Assembly (NCBI GenBank): GCA_028293625.1
Contig: JAQGOL010000034.1
Coordinates: forward strand, 1-64,000
DNA from: Chthoniobacteraceae bacterium
GTDB taxonomy: Bacteria; Verrucomicrobiota; Verrucomicrobiia; Chthoniobacterales; Chthoniobacteraceae
Length of the DNA: 64,000 nt
Direction of reading: 5' to 3'
The notes beneath the pieces were generated by a model that was not told where the DNA came from, did not search any database, and saw only the letters and a list, made by a program, of their open reading frames with translations. This document shows positions 53,470-62,950 of the stretch, piece after piece. Every line of letters starts with the position of its first letter. The first letter of the stretch is position 1. A program made the position numbers and the translations under genes.

Positions 53470-55065
53470 ATGTCCCGCCCTTCCGTCACTTTGCGTCCCT
53501 ACCAGCGAGAGGCAATCGATGCCGTGCTTGCGGCGCGCCGCGCAGGCGTGCGTCGAATGATCGTTTGCCTGCCCACGGGGGCCGGCAAGACTGTGATCTT
53601 CTCTGAACTTGCGCGGATGGCCCGCAGGCAGGTGTTGGTGCTGGCCCACCGGGAAGAGCTGCTGGGGCAGGCGCGCGCCAAGTTGGAAGCCGCCATGGAG
53701 CACGTCGTTTCCATTGAGCGGGGAGCCGAGCGCGCATCGGCGGATGCGAAGGTGCTGGTCTGTTCCGTGCGCTCTCTGCACGAAGAGCGCCTGGCCCGGG
53801 TGCTGCGCGGGCGCGACGTGGGCCTGATTATTTACGACGAATGCCATCACGCCGCCGCTGACGACAACCTGCGCGTGCTCCGGCAGCTGGGAGCGTTCGA
53901 TGAAGGGTGGAACGGCACGCTGCTCGGGTTCACCGCCACCACCGCGCGCGGCGATGGCAAAGGCCTTAACAAGGTGTTTGAGCGGATCGTCTATTCGCGC
54001 GAACTGCCCGAGATGATCGATGATGGTTACCTCTCGCCACTGCGCGGTTTCCGGATATCGACCTCCGCGGATCTAACCCGGCTTTCGCCCGGCGGACTTG
54101 ATTTTCAGGAGGAGGAACTGGCCGAGGCGGTCGATATTGAAGAACGCAACGCACTTGTGGCGCGCTCCATCCAGGAACTCGCGCGCGATCGCCGCACGAT
54201 CGCATTTTGCGTCACGGTCAATCACGCCCGCAACCTTTGCTGGTCACTCAATGTTTTGGGCGTGCGTGCGGGCATTGTTTACGGAGAGATGCCATCGGAT
54301 GTTCGAGCACAGGCGCTTGCTGACTTTCGCAGCGGCCGCACCCAGGTGCTCACCAATGTCGCCGTGCTGACCGAAGGATTTGATGATCCGGGCGTCTCCT
54401 GCATCGCCATGGCGCGCCCCACGCGTTCCGAAGGGCTTTATGCGCAATGCGTGGGACGCGGCACCCGGCTTCATCCGGGCAAAAAGGACTGCCTTATCCT
54501 TGATTTCGTCGATCTCTCGACACTGAGCTTATGCACTTTGCCTTCATTATTCGGCGTGCCGCGAAATCTGAATCTGATGGGCGGCGATGCCAGCGACGCC
54601 CGCCGCACATGGCAGCAGATCCTTGTTGATCACCCTGGATTCGAATTGGAAGCCGGCGCGCTTACCCTTCCCGAGATCCAGGATCGCGCGGCGGCCTTCA
54701 ATCCGCTCACACTGGAGGTTCACGAAGACGTGCGCGCCATCTCGGGCAACGCATGGTTCTCGCTCGGCCGTCACGGCCTCGGCCTCCATTTTGAAAAGTC
54801 CCCGGGCAAGGCCGGTGAAGTCGTCGTGTTGAAGCGGCCCGGGCGAGGCAAAGTTTGGGAGGTGTTGATGGATGACAAAGCCATGGCGCGTTTTTCCCAA
54901 CTCGAAGAGGCGGTTGCCGCGGTTGACTACGAGTTGGAACGGCGCGGCCGCTTCACTGCAATGTCAGCGCTTCCCACCGCCTCCTGGAGGCGCGGGACGT
55001 TAAAGGGAAACGGCCAATTTCTGCAGCGGGCACTGTGGGAAAGGATTGTAGGACGCCCAAAGTAG
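53470..55065 (+). CDS. SF2 DEAD/DEAH-type helicase (DNA repair/RecQ-XPB-like)
   Basis: 531 residues: RPYQREAIDAVLAARRAGVRRMIVCLPTGAGKTVIFSE (Q-like plus Walker A), VLAHREELLGQA, IIYDECHHAAADDNLRVL (DECH box), LLGFTATTARGDG, then the second core domain with AFCVTVNHA, YGEMPSDVRAQALADF, TNVAVLTEGFDDPGVSCIAMARPTRS and QCVGRGTRLHPGK. A ~180-residue C-terminal part (FEKSPGKAGEVVVLKRPGRG, YELERRGRFTAMSALPTASW) shows no nuclease motif. It resembles SSL2-type helicases. Its job in repair is inferred; the uracil-DNA glycosylase gene converges 60 bp away. Confidence 0.88.
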   Translation: MSRPSVTLRPYQREAIDAVLAARRAGVRRMIVCLPTGAGKTVIFSELARMARRQVLVLAHREELLGQARAKLEAAMEHVVSIERGAERASADAKVLVCSVRSLHEERLARVLRGRDVGLIIYDECHHAAADDNLRVLRQLGAFDEGWNGTLLGFTATTARGDGKGLNKVFERIVYSRELPEMIDDGYLSPLRGFRISTSADLTRLSPGGLDFQEEELAEAVDIEERNALVARSIQELARDRRTIAFCVTVNHARNLCWSLNVLGVRAGIVYGEMPSDVRAQALADFRSGRTQVLTNVAVLTEGFDDPGVSCIAMARPTRSEGLYAQCVGRGTRLHPGKKDCLILDFVDLSTLSLCTLPSLFGVPRNLNLMGGDASDARRTWQQILVDHPGFELEAGALTLPEIQDRAAAFNPLTLEVHEDVRAISGNAWFSLGRHGLGLHFEKSPGKAGEVVVLKRPGRGKVWEVLMDDKAMARFSQLEEAVAAVDYELERRGRFTAMSALPTASWRRGTLKGNGQFLQRALWERIVGRPK

Positions 55066-55128
55066 GGACGGCGCCGCTCGGCACACCGAACATCTCTAAA
55101 TCGATTTGGAAATCCTGACCGAGGGGTC

Positions 55129-55791
55129 TTACTCCGGCAATTGCCAGTCGATCTCCGGCTTGCCCACTTTCTTTAGCGCTTCATTGATTTTTGAGAAAGG
55201 CCGCGAGCCGAAGAAGCCGTTGTGAGCGGAAAGCGGCGAGGGATGCGCCGATTCGATAATGATGTGGCGCGTACGGTCGATCAGCTGGGCTTTCTTGCGC
55301 GCGTAGGCGCCCCAAAGCACGAAAACCACCGGATCGGGCTTGTCGTTGACGGCGCGGATGACCGCGTCGGTAAAGATCTCCCACCCCTTGCCCTGATGTG
55401 AGTTTGCCTGTCCCGCGCGCACGGTCAGCACGGCATTGAGCAATAACACGCCTTGCCTGGCCCAATGCTCGAGATTGCCATGCCGCGGAATGGAGCATCC
55501 CAAATCGTCGCGCAGTTCCTTGTAGATATTGACAAGCGAAGGCGGCACCGACACTCCCCGCTGCACCGAGAAACAGAGCCCGTGCGCCTGCCTGGGACCG
55601 TGGTAAGGATCCTGGCCAAGGATAAGGACGCGCACCTCTTCGTAAGGTGTGAGGTGCAAAGCCGCGAACACGTCTTTGTCCGGCGGGAAGATGGTGTGTT
55701 GCTCGCGCTCGGTGCGAACGAAGCTCTGAAGAGTCTTCCAGTAATCTTTGTCAGTTTCAGCTTGAAGAAGGGGCCGCCAGGAAGTTGCCAT
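55129..55791 (-). CDS. ung: Uracil-DNA glycosylase (family 1)
   Basis: About 220 residues from MATSWRPLLQAETDKDYW (ATG 55791; an in-frame start at 55821 adds ten weak residues). All Ung motifs are present: catalytic Asp in VLILGQDPYHGPRQAHGLCFSV, PSLVNIYKELRDDLG, GVLLLNAVLTV, VFVLWGAYARKKA and the active-site loop ESAHPSPLSAHNGFFGSRPFSKIN. It removes uracil from DNA to start base-excision repair. Length normal. Confidence 0.96.
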   Translation of the reverse strand: MATSWRPLLQAETDKDYWKTLQSFVRTEREQHTIFPPDKDVFAALHLTPYEEVRVLILGQDPYHGPRQAHGLCFSVQRGVSVPPSLVNIYKELRDDLGCSIPRHGNLEHWARQGVLLLNAVLTVRAGQANSHQGKGWEIFTDAVIRAVNDKPDPVVFVLWGAYARKKAQLIDRTRHIIIESAHPSPLSAHNGFFGSRPFSKINEALKKVGKPEIDWQLPE

Positions 55792-56118
55792 AGAAAGTCT
55801 TGTTAAAGGAGCGGACGCCACGCCGCAATCCCGAGTTGAAAGCGGCGCTTTGAGAAAGATCGATCAAGCCGTCAACCGGCTTCCTGCCACCCGGTGTGCG
55901 GCCGGCTGTTCAGGGAAATACCAGGCGCCGCATTATTGCGGCCTCACTGTTCAATTATGCCAACAGACTTCCCCTCGAACAATGAAATCGAACAACTCAT
56001 GCACGCGCCGCTGCGTTACTTCCGGCCCGCGATTCCATTTCGAAACCTTGCCTTCCCTGAAATCGTTCTCACGCACGGGTTTCGCAGGCTTTTTCCGTCT
56101 TATTAACACCGCCCTTTT

Positions 56119-56697
56119 ATGAATGAGAAACAACGAATCCGTACCAGCAAGTTCCTGAGTCTGATTCTGCGGCATGAACCGGAGCGAATCGGGTTAAAAC
56201 TTGATCAAAGTGGGTGGATCGGGGTCGAGATGCTGCTCGATGCGTGCCGGAAGCACGGCATGTTGCTTAAACAAGCGGACTTGGAAGAAGTTGTCGCCAC
56301 TAACGAAAAAAAGCGCTTTGCCTTTAGCGAAGACGGCCGGCAAATCCGCGCCAGCCAGGGACACTCTGTTGAAGTCGCGCTCGGTTACCCGCCGCAGCCC
56401 CCGCCCCGCGAGCTTTTCCATGGGACCGCCACTCGATTCCTCGACGCAATCCGCAAGGAAGGGCTCTGCAAAGGCGCGCGGCATCATGTCCATCTTTCCT
56501 CCGATGCTGAGACCGCCCAAAAAGTGGGTCACCGCCACGGCAAACCCGTTGTGCTCATTGTACGGACCGCGGAGATGCAGACTCGCGGCCACGCATTTTT
56601 TCTTTCGGAAAACGGCGTCTGGCTGACCGAATCTGTGCCGGCTGAATTCATCGTGTTCCCAGATCAACCGACGATAGCCGAACAACCGCGCGCTTGA
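56119..56697 (+). CDS. kptA: RNA 2'-phosphotransferase KptA/Tpt1
   Basis: 192 residues with the family core: TSKFLSLILRHEPERIGLKLDQSGWI (Arg-His phosphate site), VATNEKKRFAFSEDG, IRASQGHSVEV, LFHGTATRFLDAIRKEGLCKGARHHVHLSSD and VLIVRTAEM. KptA transfers a 2'-phosphate from RNA to NAD+, forming ADP-ribose cyclic phosphate. Bacteria lack the tRNA splicing pathway that needs it in yeast. No RNA ligase or ADP-ribose enzyme is adjacent. The 297 bp before it (55822-56118) hold no supported gene. Confidence 0.94.
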   Translation: MNEKQRIRTSKFLSLILRHEPERIGLKLDQSGWIGVEMLLDACRKHGMLLKQADLEEVVATNEKKRFAFSEDGRQIRASQGHSVEVALGYPPQPPPRELFHGTATRFLDAIRKEGLCKGARHHVHLSSDAETAQKVGHRHGKPVVLIVRTAEMQTRGHAFFLSENGVWLTESVPAEFIVFPDQPTIAEQPRA

Positions 56698-56746
56698 TTT
56701 TCCGGCACAGGGCTCACGCCGTATGGCTCTCTCTTTGATGCGTTCC

Positions 56747-57349
56747 CTACAGTACGCCCGCCTCGGCCGGCTTCGACTCCCAGTTTTTACTAACGGGCTC
56801 TTTTTTCTCCACATGAACCATCACCGGCACGGGCGATGTAATCGTGTCAAAAACCGGTGAGAAGAGGGCGAGTTCCCTCAGCTTCTCGGGCGAGGCGTCA
56901 CTCCTGACCTTGAAGTTCACGTGGATATTCTGATAACCCTTTTTAACCTCCTTTTCGATACCCAGGAAGCCGCGCAAATCGATCTCTCCTTCCACCTCAG
57001 ACTCCAATTCCTCGATATGGATCCCATGCGCGGCAGCGTGATAAACCATTGACGAGGTGAGGCACCCCGCCAGCGCGGTAAGCAGATACTCGACCGGATT
57101 TGGGCCGCGGTTTTCTCCGAGCAACACAGGCGGTTCGTCGGCCTCGAGCACAAAGGGTTCATCGCGAGAGTCATCCTCCTGACCGGCAATGTAAAAACCT
57201 TGAATGCTTGTCTCGTTATGTCCCCCTTCCAGCCAGCGGTTCTTCACTCGAAAACAGCTCCTGCCCAGCTCGGGATTTTGACGGACCCGCCCGATAGTCT
57301 CCATCAACTCGTCGACGTTGATTTTATTTACGAACTTTTGCTCACTCAT
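56747..57349 (-). CDS. OsmC family protein
   Basis: 200 residues; ATG 57349 follows a strong GGAGGAGGT ribosome site. OsmC landmarks: RCFRV-like N-terminal strands (SCFRVKNRWLEGGHNE), GENRGPNPVEYLLTALAGCLTSSMVYHA with the conserved Cys in the helix, IDLRGFLGIEKEVKKGYQNIHV and MVHVEKKEPV. The long N-terminal region (KINVDELMETIGRVRQNPELG) is typical of the OsmC/SUF-like subgroup. The single Cys in AGCLTSS is kept and the second redox Cys is not seen. Role: thiol-linked peroxide or redox handling, uncertain. Confidence 0.9.
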   Translation of the reverse strand: MSEQKFVNKINVDELMETIGRVRQNPELGRSCFRVKNRWLEGGHNETSIQGFYIAGQEDDSRDEPFVLEADEPPVLLGENRGPNPVEYLLTALAGCLTSSMVYHAAAHGIHIEELESEVEGEIDLRGFLGIEKEVKKGYQNIHVNFKVRSDASPEKLRELALFSPVFDTITSPVPVMVHVEKKEPVSKNWESKPAEAGVL

Positions 57350-57513
57350 AGCTCATACCTCCTCCAAAAAACTCCGCCCGCCACCACTGGCAGTCAAGCC
57401 ATAAGCCATCCTTCCCTCGGCCAATCCCGGGCTTGAAAATGCACGCGGCAGCCGGCGCGTATTCAGGCATTCAACGGTAGCCGGCTCGAAAGAGCGGAAA
57501 CGCAATTCCGGAC

Positions 57514-58599
57514 TTACTTCGTAAGAAAAGTAAACAGCGTCGTCTCATTCAATGGCGCGCCTGGCCTGACTACAATCGACGGGAAGTTCTCATGATGGAT
57601 TGCGTCGGGGTAATGCTGCGTCTCCAGGCAAACGGCGGTATTTCCCAAATGATTCCCTGTGTAGAGCTGCACCGCGGGCTGTGTGGTCCGGACTTCCATC
57701 ACCCGGCCGCTTTTGGGTTCAAGAAGGCGAGCCGCCAGCTTCATGGCCTTTCCTTCACCCAGGATGTAATTGTGATCATAGCCGTTCATTCTCGGCCTCA
57801 ACTGCTCAATACGATCCCCGATGCGGGTTGGCTGATTGAAATCCATCGGCGTGCCCTTGAGCGGCAATATCTCCCCCGTAGGAATCAAATCGGCATCCGA
57901 CGGCGTGTAACTTTCGGCCGGTATCCATAGGATGTTATCAAGGCAGCTTCCGCCCCCGGCCAGGTTCCAGTAGGCATGATTGGTAAGGTTCGCAATCGTC
58001 GGCTTGTCGGTCTCGGCTTCATAATCAATCCGGAGCTCATTATTCTCCGTCAGGGAATAGATGACGGAGGTCTTTAGATTGCCCGGGAACCCCTCCTCGC
58101 CGTCTTTACTCAGGTAAGTAAGTTTCACCGACGACTCGTTCTCTTTCGCCGGAGTCTCTTCGATCGTCCAGACCGATTGGGCGAATCCTTTGCGCCCGCC
58201 GTGAATCGTGTTTTTCTTTTCGTTTGCCGCCAATTTGTAGGTCGTTCCATCCAATTCAAATTGCGCCCCTCCGATCCGATTAACCACCCGGCCAATGACC
58301 GCTGCGGCACCGTTAAAGCCGCGCTCGAACTTCTGCAGGCTATCAGTCGTGAGCAGAATGTTTGTGAACTTCCCATCCCGATCCGGCGCATTGAGCTCTT
58401 TGATAATTGCGCCATAAGTAATGATCCGGGCGCTCATCCCTTTGGAGTTCCGAAGGGTGATTAGCTTAACTTCGGAACCATCCTCGGTTTTTCCAAAGTC
58501 AACCTGCTCAATCCCTCTTAAGATTTCTCCCTGGACCGATCCGAGGAAGACGAAAACGGCCAGGAAAATGACAGCCAGTCGCCGGAAAGAAATTTGCAT
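57514..58599 (-). CDS. Exported aldose 1-epimerase (galactose mutarotase)
   Basis: 361 residues with a signal peptide (FRRLAVIFLAVFVFLGSVQG) ahead of a mutarotase: LRNSKGMSARIITYGAIIKEL, AAVIGRVVNRIGGAQFELDG, KKNTIHGGRKGF, TDKPTIANLTNHAYWNLAG, NGYDHNYIL and the catalytic-Glu region VCLETQHYPDAIHHENFPSI. The exported form acts on sugars in the periplasm, in keeping with the sugar-oxidising neighbours. Divergent from the SMP-30 gene. Confidence 0.93.
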   Translation of the reverse strand: MQISFRRLAVIFLAVFVFLGSVQGEILRGIEQVDFGKTEDGSEVKLITLRNSKGMSARIITYGAIIKELNAPDRDGKFTNILLTTDSLQKFERGFNGAAAVIGRVVNRIGGAQFELDGTTYKLAANEKKNTIHGGRKGFAQSVWTIEETPAKENESSVKLTYLSKDGEEGFPGNLKTSVIYSLTENNELRIDYEAETDKPTIANLTNHAYWNLAGGGSCLDNILWIPAESYTPSDADLIPTGEILPLKGTPMDFNQPTRIGDRIEQLRPRMNGYDHNYILGEGKAMKLAARLLEPKSGRVMEVRTTQPAVQLYTGNHLGNTAVCLETQHYPDAIHHENFPSIVVRPGAPLNETTLFTFLTK

Positions 58600-58751
58600 G
58601 AGACGGTTCCTAATTTACCGGGCCTGTCTCTGCTAGATGAAAATATTTCCGTGTGCATGGCAAAACGCTCACTTTTGCATCCTCGATAACTGACAGCTTT
58701 GAATAAGCTCGGAAAGCTTGTGTCGCCATGCACGATTGGTACTCTTCCGCC

Positions 58752-59642
58752 ATGAATCCCCTGCCTGTTCTATTCGCGGGCCTTTTTGCCCTCGGCTTTG
58801 TTGCGCATGCCTCCGATCTCATTGCAGACGGCGCGAAAGTTGAAATTTTGGGTGAAGGCTACTCCTTCACGGAAGGTCCCTCGGCCGATCGTGAAGGAAA
58901 CGTATTCTTTACCGATCAGCCGAATGATCGCATTGTAAAATACAACGCGGCTGACGGTTCGTTTTCCGATTGGCTTAAACCTTCAGGACGCAGCAATGGG
59001 ACCGGTTTCGACGCGGCGGGAAATCTCCTGGCCTGCGCGGACGAAAAAAACGAACTCTGGTCGATCTCGACGGACAAAAAAATCACGGTGCTGGCGAGTG
59101 ACTTCGGCGGCAAACTACTAAATGGCCCGAACGATCTTTGGATTCGCCCGGACGGCAATCTCTACTTCACGGATCCGCTTTATCAGCGCGATTATTGGAA
59201 GCGCGACAAGACGATGCAGCAGGCTGGTCAACACGTTTACTTCTTCGATATGCAATCAAAGAAGGCGACCCCGGTGGTCACCGATCTGAAGCAGCCGAAT
59301 GGCATCATTGGCACACCTGATGGCAAGACACTTTATGTCGCGGACATCGGCGCGGGCAAAACGTATTCGTATTCAGTCAAGCCGGACGGTGCGCTGGAAA
59401 ACAAAACGCTTTTCTGCGAAATGGGTTCGGACGGCATGACGATCGATGCCGAAGGGAACCTTTACCTTACGGGCCGTGGCGTGACCGTATTCGACAAGAC
59501 GGGAAAAAAACTGGCGAACATCCCGATCCCTGAATCCTGGACTGGCAACGTGACATTCGGGGGCAAAGACCGTCAATTACTCTTCATTACCGCAAGCAAG
59601 AAAGTCTATGGCGTTAAAATGCGGGTGAAGGGTGCTTACTAA
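58752..59642 (+). CDS. Exported SMP-30/gluconolactonase-like hydrolase
   Basis: About 296 residues starting MNPLPVLFAGLFALGFVAHA (signal peptide; ATG 58752, with an open start at 58728 that would place charged residues before it). The six-bladed SMP-30 propeller pattern is visible: EGYSFTEGPSADREGNVFFTDQPNDRI, LKPSGRSNGTGFDAAGNLLACAD, LNGPNDLWIRPDGNLYFTDPLYQRDYW and LKQPNGIIGTPDGKTLYVADIGAG. It would open lactones made by the neighbouring sugar dehydrogenase. That link is inference from position. Confidence 0.9.
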   Translation: MNPLPVLFAGLFALGFVAHASDLIADGAKVEILGEGYSFTEGPSADREGNVFFTDQPNDRIVKYNAADGSFSDWLKPSGRSNGTGFDAAGNLLACADEKNELWSISTDKKITVLASDFGGKLLNGPNDLWIRPDGNLYFTDPLYQRDYWKRDKTMQQAGQHVYFFDMQSKKATPVVTDLKQPNGIIGTPDGKTLYVADIGAGKTYSYSVKPDGALENKTLFCEMGSDGMTIDAEGNLYLTGRGVTVFDKTGKKLANIPIPESWTGNVTFGGKDRQLLFITASKKVYGVKMRVKGAY

Positions 59643-59650
59643 AGCCGTCT

Positions 59651-59670
59651 AAAAAGCCTCGCTCAGGCTA
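59651..59670 (-). terminator. Hairpin terminator after the sugar dehydrogenase
   Basis: On the minus strand AGCCT-GAGCG-AGGCT (59669-59655) is followed by five uridines. The stem has 5 bp. It is placed just past the stop of the sugar dehydrogenase gene, between two converging genes. Confidence 0.5.
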
Positions 59671-59678
59671 AGTTGTCT

Positions 59679-61400
59679 TTACTCAAAGCGGGCAGCTGAA
59701 AAATCGATCTGATAAATCACACCTTCAAAACCGACCGCGTAAAGGTTGCCCGCTTCATCTTCACTGAACGAAACGAGCCCTTGCGGCACGACGCCGATCT
59801 GGCGCGCGGTTTTCAGAACGCCGTTTTCCTGCGTTAAGCCGAAGATGCGCCTGGTCGTGTAATCGCCGCAAATATAGACGCCATAGAAGGATGAGGTTTT
59901 GTCGCCGCGATAGACGTATCCACCCGTGATCGAATTGCCGTATTTTCGTCGATAGGCAAAGACGGGCGTGGTGTAAGTGCGGCCTTCCCGTCTGAACTGT
60001 TTGGAGAACGGTTCGAAAGCCTCGTAAACGTTCCAGCCGTAGTTGTCGCCGCGGCGCACAATGTCGACTTCTTCCACGCGATCCTGCCCGACATCAGCGA
60101 GCCAGAGATCCCCGGTTAGGCGATCGAAACTAAAGCGCCAGGGATTGCGGAAACCATAAGCCCAAATTTCAGGCCGCACGTCAGCCTGCCCCAGAAAGGG
60201 GTTGTCGGTTGGAATGGAATAGGGCCGGCCCGCCTCCTCATGGTCCACATCGATGCGCATTACTTTTCCAAGCAGTATCTGCAGGTTCTGGGCGTGTCCG
60301 TTGGGATCGTTATGCGGCCCGGTATCGCCCATTACGATGTAAAGGAAGCCATCGGCCCCAAACTTCAGGCAGCCGCCGCTGTGATCTTCAGCCACGCTGG
60401 TGATCTCCATGAGCCGCCGGGGTGGCTTGCCTGAGTCGCCTTTGAAGTCTGCGTCAAACTGCTTCTCGACGATATACGTGGTGACTTTCTCATCCACGAA
60501 TACCTGGTAAAAGAGGTAATATTTCCTGTTCTGATGAAATTGCGGGTGGAACGCCACGTCGAGCAATCCGTTCGGACCGCGCTCGCTGAATACTTCACCG
60601 GTAAGATCGGCAAACAGACTCTTCTCCTCGCCGGCCGCGGTTTTCTCAATTCGCCAAATCATTCCTTTCTGATGCAGGACGAGAAACACAGCCCCGGCGC
60701 CGGGAATCTGGCGAAGAGAAGTCAGACCGGTCTGGACCCGCGAACGTGGGAGTTTAAATTCATTGGTGAAGAACGGACGGACAGCCACCGGTTTCGCGAG
60801 TTGAGCGAGGAGACTCGGCATGCCGTGATTGCTGACGAGCGTGGCTTCGGGCTGTTGCAACGTTGCGAGATATTCAATAAGATCGGTAAACTCCTGGAGT
60901 GTGAGGCCTGCCTGCAGGCCTTCCGGCATGAGCGAAACAGAGTTCCCCCGTTGTTCCTTAATTTCGGACGCCGCAATTGAAACCAACTTGCCGTCGGCGC
61001 CCATCAGTTGCACTCCGGCATCCGTCGTCTGTTTCAGGATACCTGAAAAGTCGAGGCCGCCTTTGGTTTCAACGATGATTGTGCCATAGCCCGGAGAGAT
61101 GATGGCGGAGGGCAGCAATACTGCGTCAACCAGGTCGCGCCGCCCGAACTTGTCACCTATTGCGAATAGATCGGGACCCGCCTTGCTGGCTTGGCCATCA
61201 ACCGAGTGGCAGGTCCAACAGACAAGCTTCTGAGGGTCATTAAAAAGCTTCATGCCGCGCTCAACATCACCTTCGTGAGTTAGCGCATACTTCCGGTAAG
61301 CATCCGGTGTTGGCGCCTCGGCCAGGCTCGGAAGTTCAGCGCCCTTCTGAAATGCCAATGCCAGTGAGAAAACGAGAAGATGTCGGGGGAGGACTTTCAC
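59679..61400 (-). CDS. PQQ-type sugar dehydrogenase fused to a planctomycete-type haem domain
   Basis: 573 residues. A signal peptide (LLVFSLALAFQKGAELPSLAE) is followed by a c-type cytochrome domain with CWTCHSVDGQ (CxxCH), VLLPSAIISPGYGTIIVET and SLMPEGLQAGLTLQEFTDLIEYL, which is the planctomycete-type haem-binding layout. Then a glucose/sorbosone dehydrogenase-like propeller with RGPNGLLDVAFHPQF, EDHSGGCLKFGADGFLYIVMGDTGPHNDPNGHAQ, VRPEIWAYGFRNPWRFSFDR, GDLWLADVGQDRVEEVDIV and GDNYGWNVYEAFE. The haem domain could pass electrons from the propeller directly. Oxidised product may be the lactone handled by SMP-30. It is co-directional with DUF1501, 147 bp apart. Confidence 0.9.
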   Translation of the reverse strand: MKVLPRHLLVFSLALAFQKGAELPSLAEAPTPDAYRKYALTHEGDVERGMKLFNDPQKLVCWTCHSVDGQASKAGPDLFAIGDKFGRRDLVDAVLLPSAIISPGYGTIIVETKGGLDFSGILKQTTDAGVQLMGADGKLVSIAASEIKEQRGNSVSLMPEGLQAGLTLQEFTDLIEYLATLQQPEATLVSNHGMPSLLAQLAKPVAVRPFFTNEFKLPRSRVQTGLTSLRQIPGAGAVFLVLHQKGMIWRIEKTAAGEEKSLFADLTGEVFSERGPNGLLDVAFHPQFHQNRKYYLFYQVFVDEKVTTYIVEKQFDADFKGDSGKPPRRLMEITSVAEDHSGGCLKFGADGFLYIVMGDTGPHNDPNGHAQNLQILLGKVMRIDVDHEEAGRPYSIPTDNPFLGQADVRPEIWAYGFRNPWRFSFDRLTGDLWLADVGQDRVEEVDIVRRGDNYGWNVYEAFEPFSKQFRREGRTYTTPVFAYRRKYGNSITGGYVYRGDKTSSFYGVYICGDYTTRRIFGLTQENGVLKTARQIGVVPQGLVSFSEDEAGNLYAVGFEGVIYQIDFSAARFE

Positions 61401-61546
61401 TTGGTTGCCAAGAGTGGAGTTTGCCCGGAGCCGGTCAAGATCCTAAACAGTCTACGCGCCGGTTTTCCTGCCCGAAAAGAATGCGGATCGATTTTCCAAA
61501 TTTCGAAGCCGGGGTTGAATAACCGGGCATCCCCTCCCCTCTGCAA

Positions 61547-62950
61547 TCAGGCGATAATTTCCCTGATCGCGCCGCCTTCTTCGACAAGACGCATTGTTCG
61601 GCCGAGGGCTTGTACTTCCATCTTTTTCGGATTAAGCCCGAGCTGATGAAGGATCGTGGCGTGCAGGTCGCTGTAGTAATGAGGCGAATCGACGGCCTTG
61701 TATCCCACTTCATCGGTACCGCCGTGAACCATGCCGCCTTTGATACCTCCGCCGGCCATCCACGATGTGTAACCCTTGGGATTATGATCGCGACCCGTGG
61801 TGTTCTGGGACCATGGCGTGCGCCCGAATTCGCTCGTCCAAACCACCAGTGTTTCGTCCAACATGCCGCGTTGCTTTAAGTCCTTCAGCAATCCGGCTAT
61901 CGGCTTGTCTGTTGCGCGGCAAAGCGGCGCATGCGTTTTCATGTCGCCATGCGAATCCCACGCGCCGTTGCCGCCGCCCGCGTGACACACCTGAATAAAG
62001 CGCACTCCTTTTTCGGCAAGGCGGCGCGCCAGCAAAAGCTGTTTGCCGAATTCTTCCGTCTCTTTTTCGTCTATTCCGTAAAGGGCTTTCACATGATCGG
62101 GTTCACTCGAAAAATCGACCGCTTCAGGTGCCGAGAGCTGCATTCGCGCGGCGAGCTCATAAGCACGCGCACGCGCCTGGATATCTGAGTTGATCGCGTA
62201 ACGCTCGCGAAACTCCTGGTTCATTGTTTGCAGCAATTGCATCTGCCTGTCGCGTTCCGCACTCGATCCGCCTTTGGGTGGGTACAGGTTCGGAATCGGA
62301 GTTTCGCCCGCCTGAAACGGAGTGGCGGCCACGGAGGCGCCAAGATAGCCACCAGTCAACTGCATCGGCGAGGATGGCCGCCCAAGATTCACAAATGTCG
62401 GCAGGTTTTTGTTGGCACTCCCTAACGCATACGAAATCCAACTTCCAAAAGTGGGATGATCAAATTGCCGTCCGCGATGACCGGTCGACGTTTCAATCAC
62501 CGCCGGAAAATGGTTTCCTTCGTGGCACCACATCGAACGCACAACGGCGATTTCGTCTATCACGCTGCCAACATGAGGAAACCAATCCGAAACCGGAATG
62601 CCCGACTTTCCGTGCCGCGTGAAAGTGCGCAGGCACGGAATAACAGGGCGTTTCATCGCAGCCAGATTGTCGCCAAATCCAATCGCATCGACAATTGTCC
62701 CGGCCCACTTGTTGTCCTTGGGATCGAATGTGTCGATATGGCTTACGCCGCCGCACATGAATAGAAAAATGACGGACTTGGCCTTTGCAACGTGGTCAGA
62801 ACCCATCTCGGCATCCGGACTTTCGCCTGCTTCCGCCCAGAGCCCCCCTAACGCCAGGCCCACAAATCCTCCGCTGAGCTGATGGATGAAATCACGCCGC
62901 CCGAAGCGCCCGCACGGGTAGGTCTCCAAAGGACTCCGGTTATCTGACAT
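61547..62950 (-). CDS. DUF1501 family exported protein
   Basis: About 467 residues from ATG 62950, which gives a Tat-like N-terminus (FGRRDFIHQLSGGFVGLALGGL). Family motifs: VIFLFMCGGVSHIDTFDPKDN, FTRHGKSGIPVSDWFPHVG, VVRSMWCHEGNHFPAVIE, TGHRGRQFDHPTFGSWISYALGS, GVRFIQVCHAGGGNGAWDSHGDM, VVWTSEFGRTPWSQNTTGRDHNP and LHATILHQLGLN. DUF1501 proteins have a sulfatase/phosphatase-like fold and almost always follow a DUF1549/DUF1553 protein, as here. The start overlaps the upstream gene by 11 bases. Enzymatic role is untested. Confidence 0.93.
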   Translation of the reverse strand: MSDNRSPLETYPCGRFGRRDFIHQLSGGFVGLALGGLWAEAGESPDAEMGSDHVAKAKSVIFLFMCGGVSHIDTFDPKDNKWAGTIVDAIGFGDNLAAMKRPVIPCLRTFTRHGKSGIPVSDWFPHVGSVIDEIAVVRSMWCHEGNHFPAVIETSTGHRGRQFDHPTFGSWISYALGSANKNLPTFVNLGRPSSPMQLTGGYLGASVAATPFQAGETPIPNLYPPKGGSSAERDRQMQLLQTMNQEFRERYAINSDIQARARAYELAARMQLSAPEAVDFSSEPDHVKALYGIDEKETEEFGKQLLLARRLAEKGVRFIQVCHAGGGNGAWDSHGDMKTHAPLCRATDKPIAGLLKDLKQRGMLDETLVVWTSEFGRTPWSQNTTGRDHNPKGYTSWMAGGGIKGGMVHGGTDEVGYKAVDSPHYYSDLHATILHQLGLNPKKMEVQALGRTMRLVEEGGAIREIIA

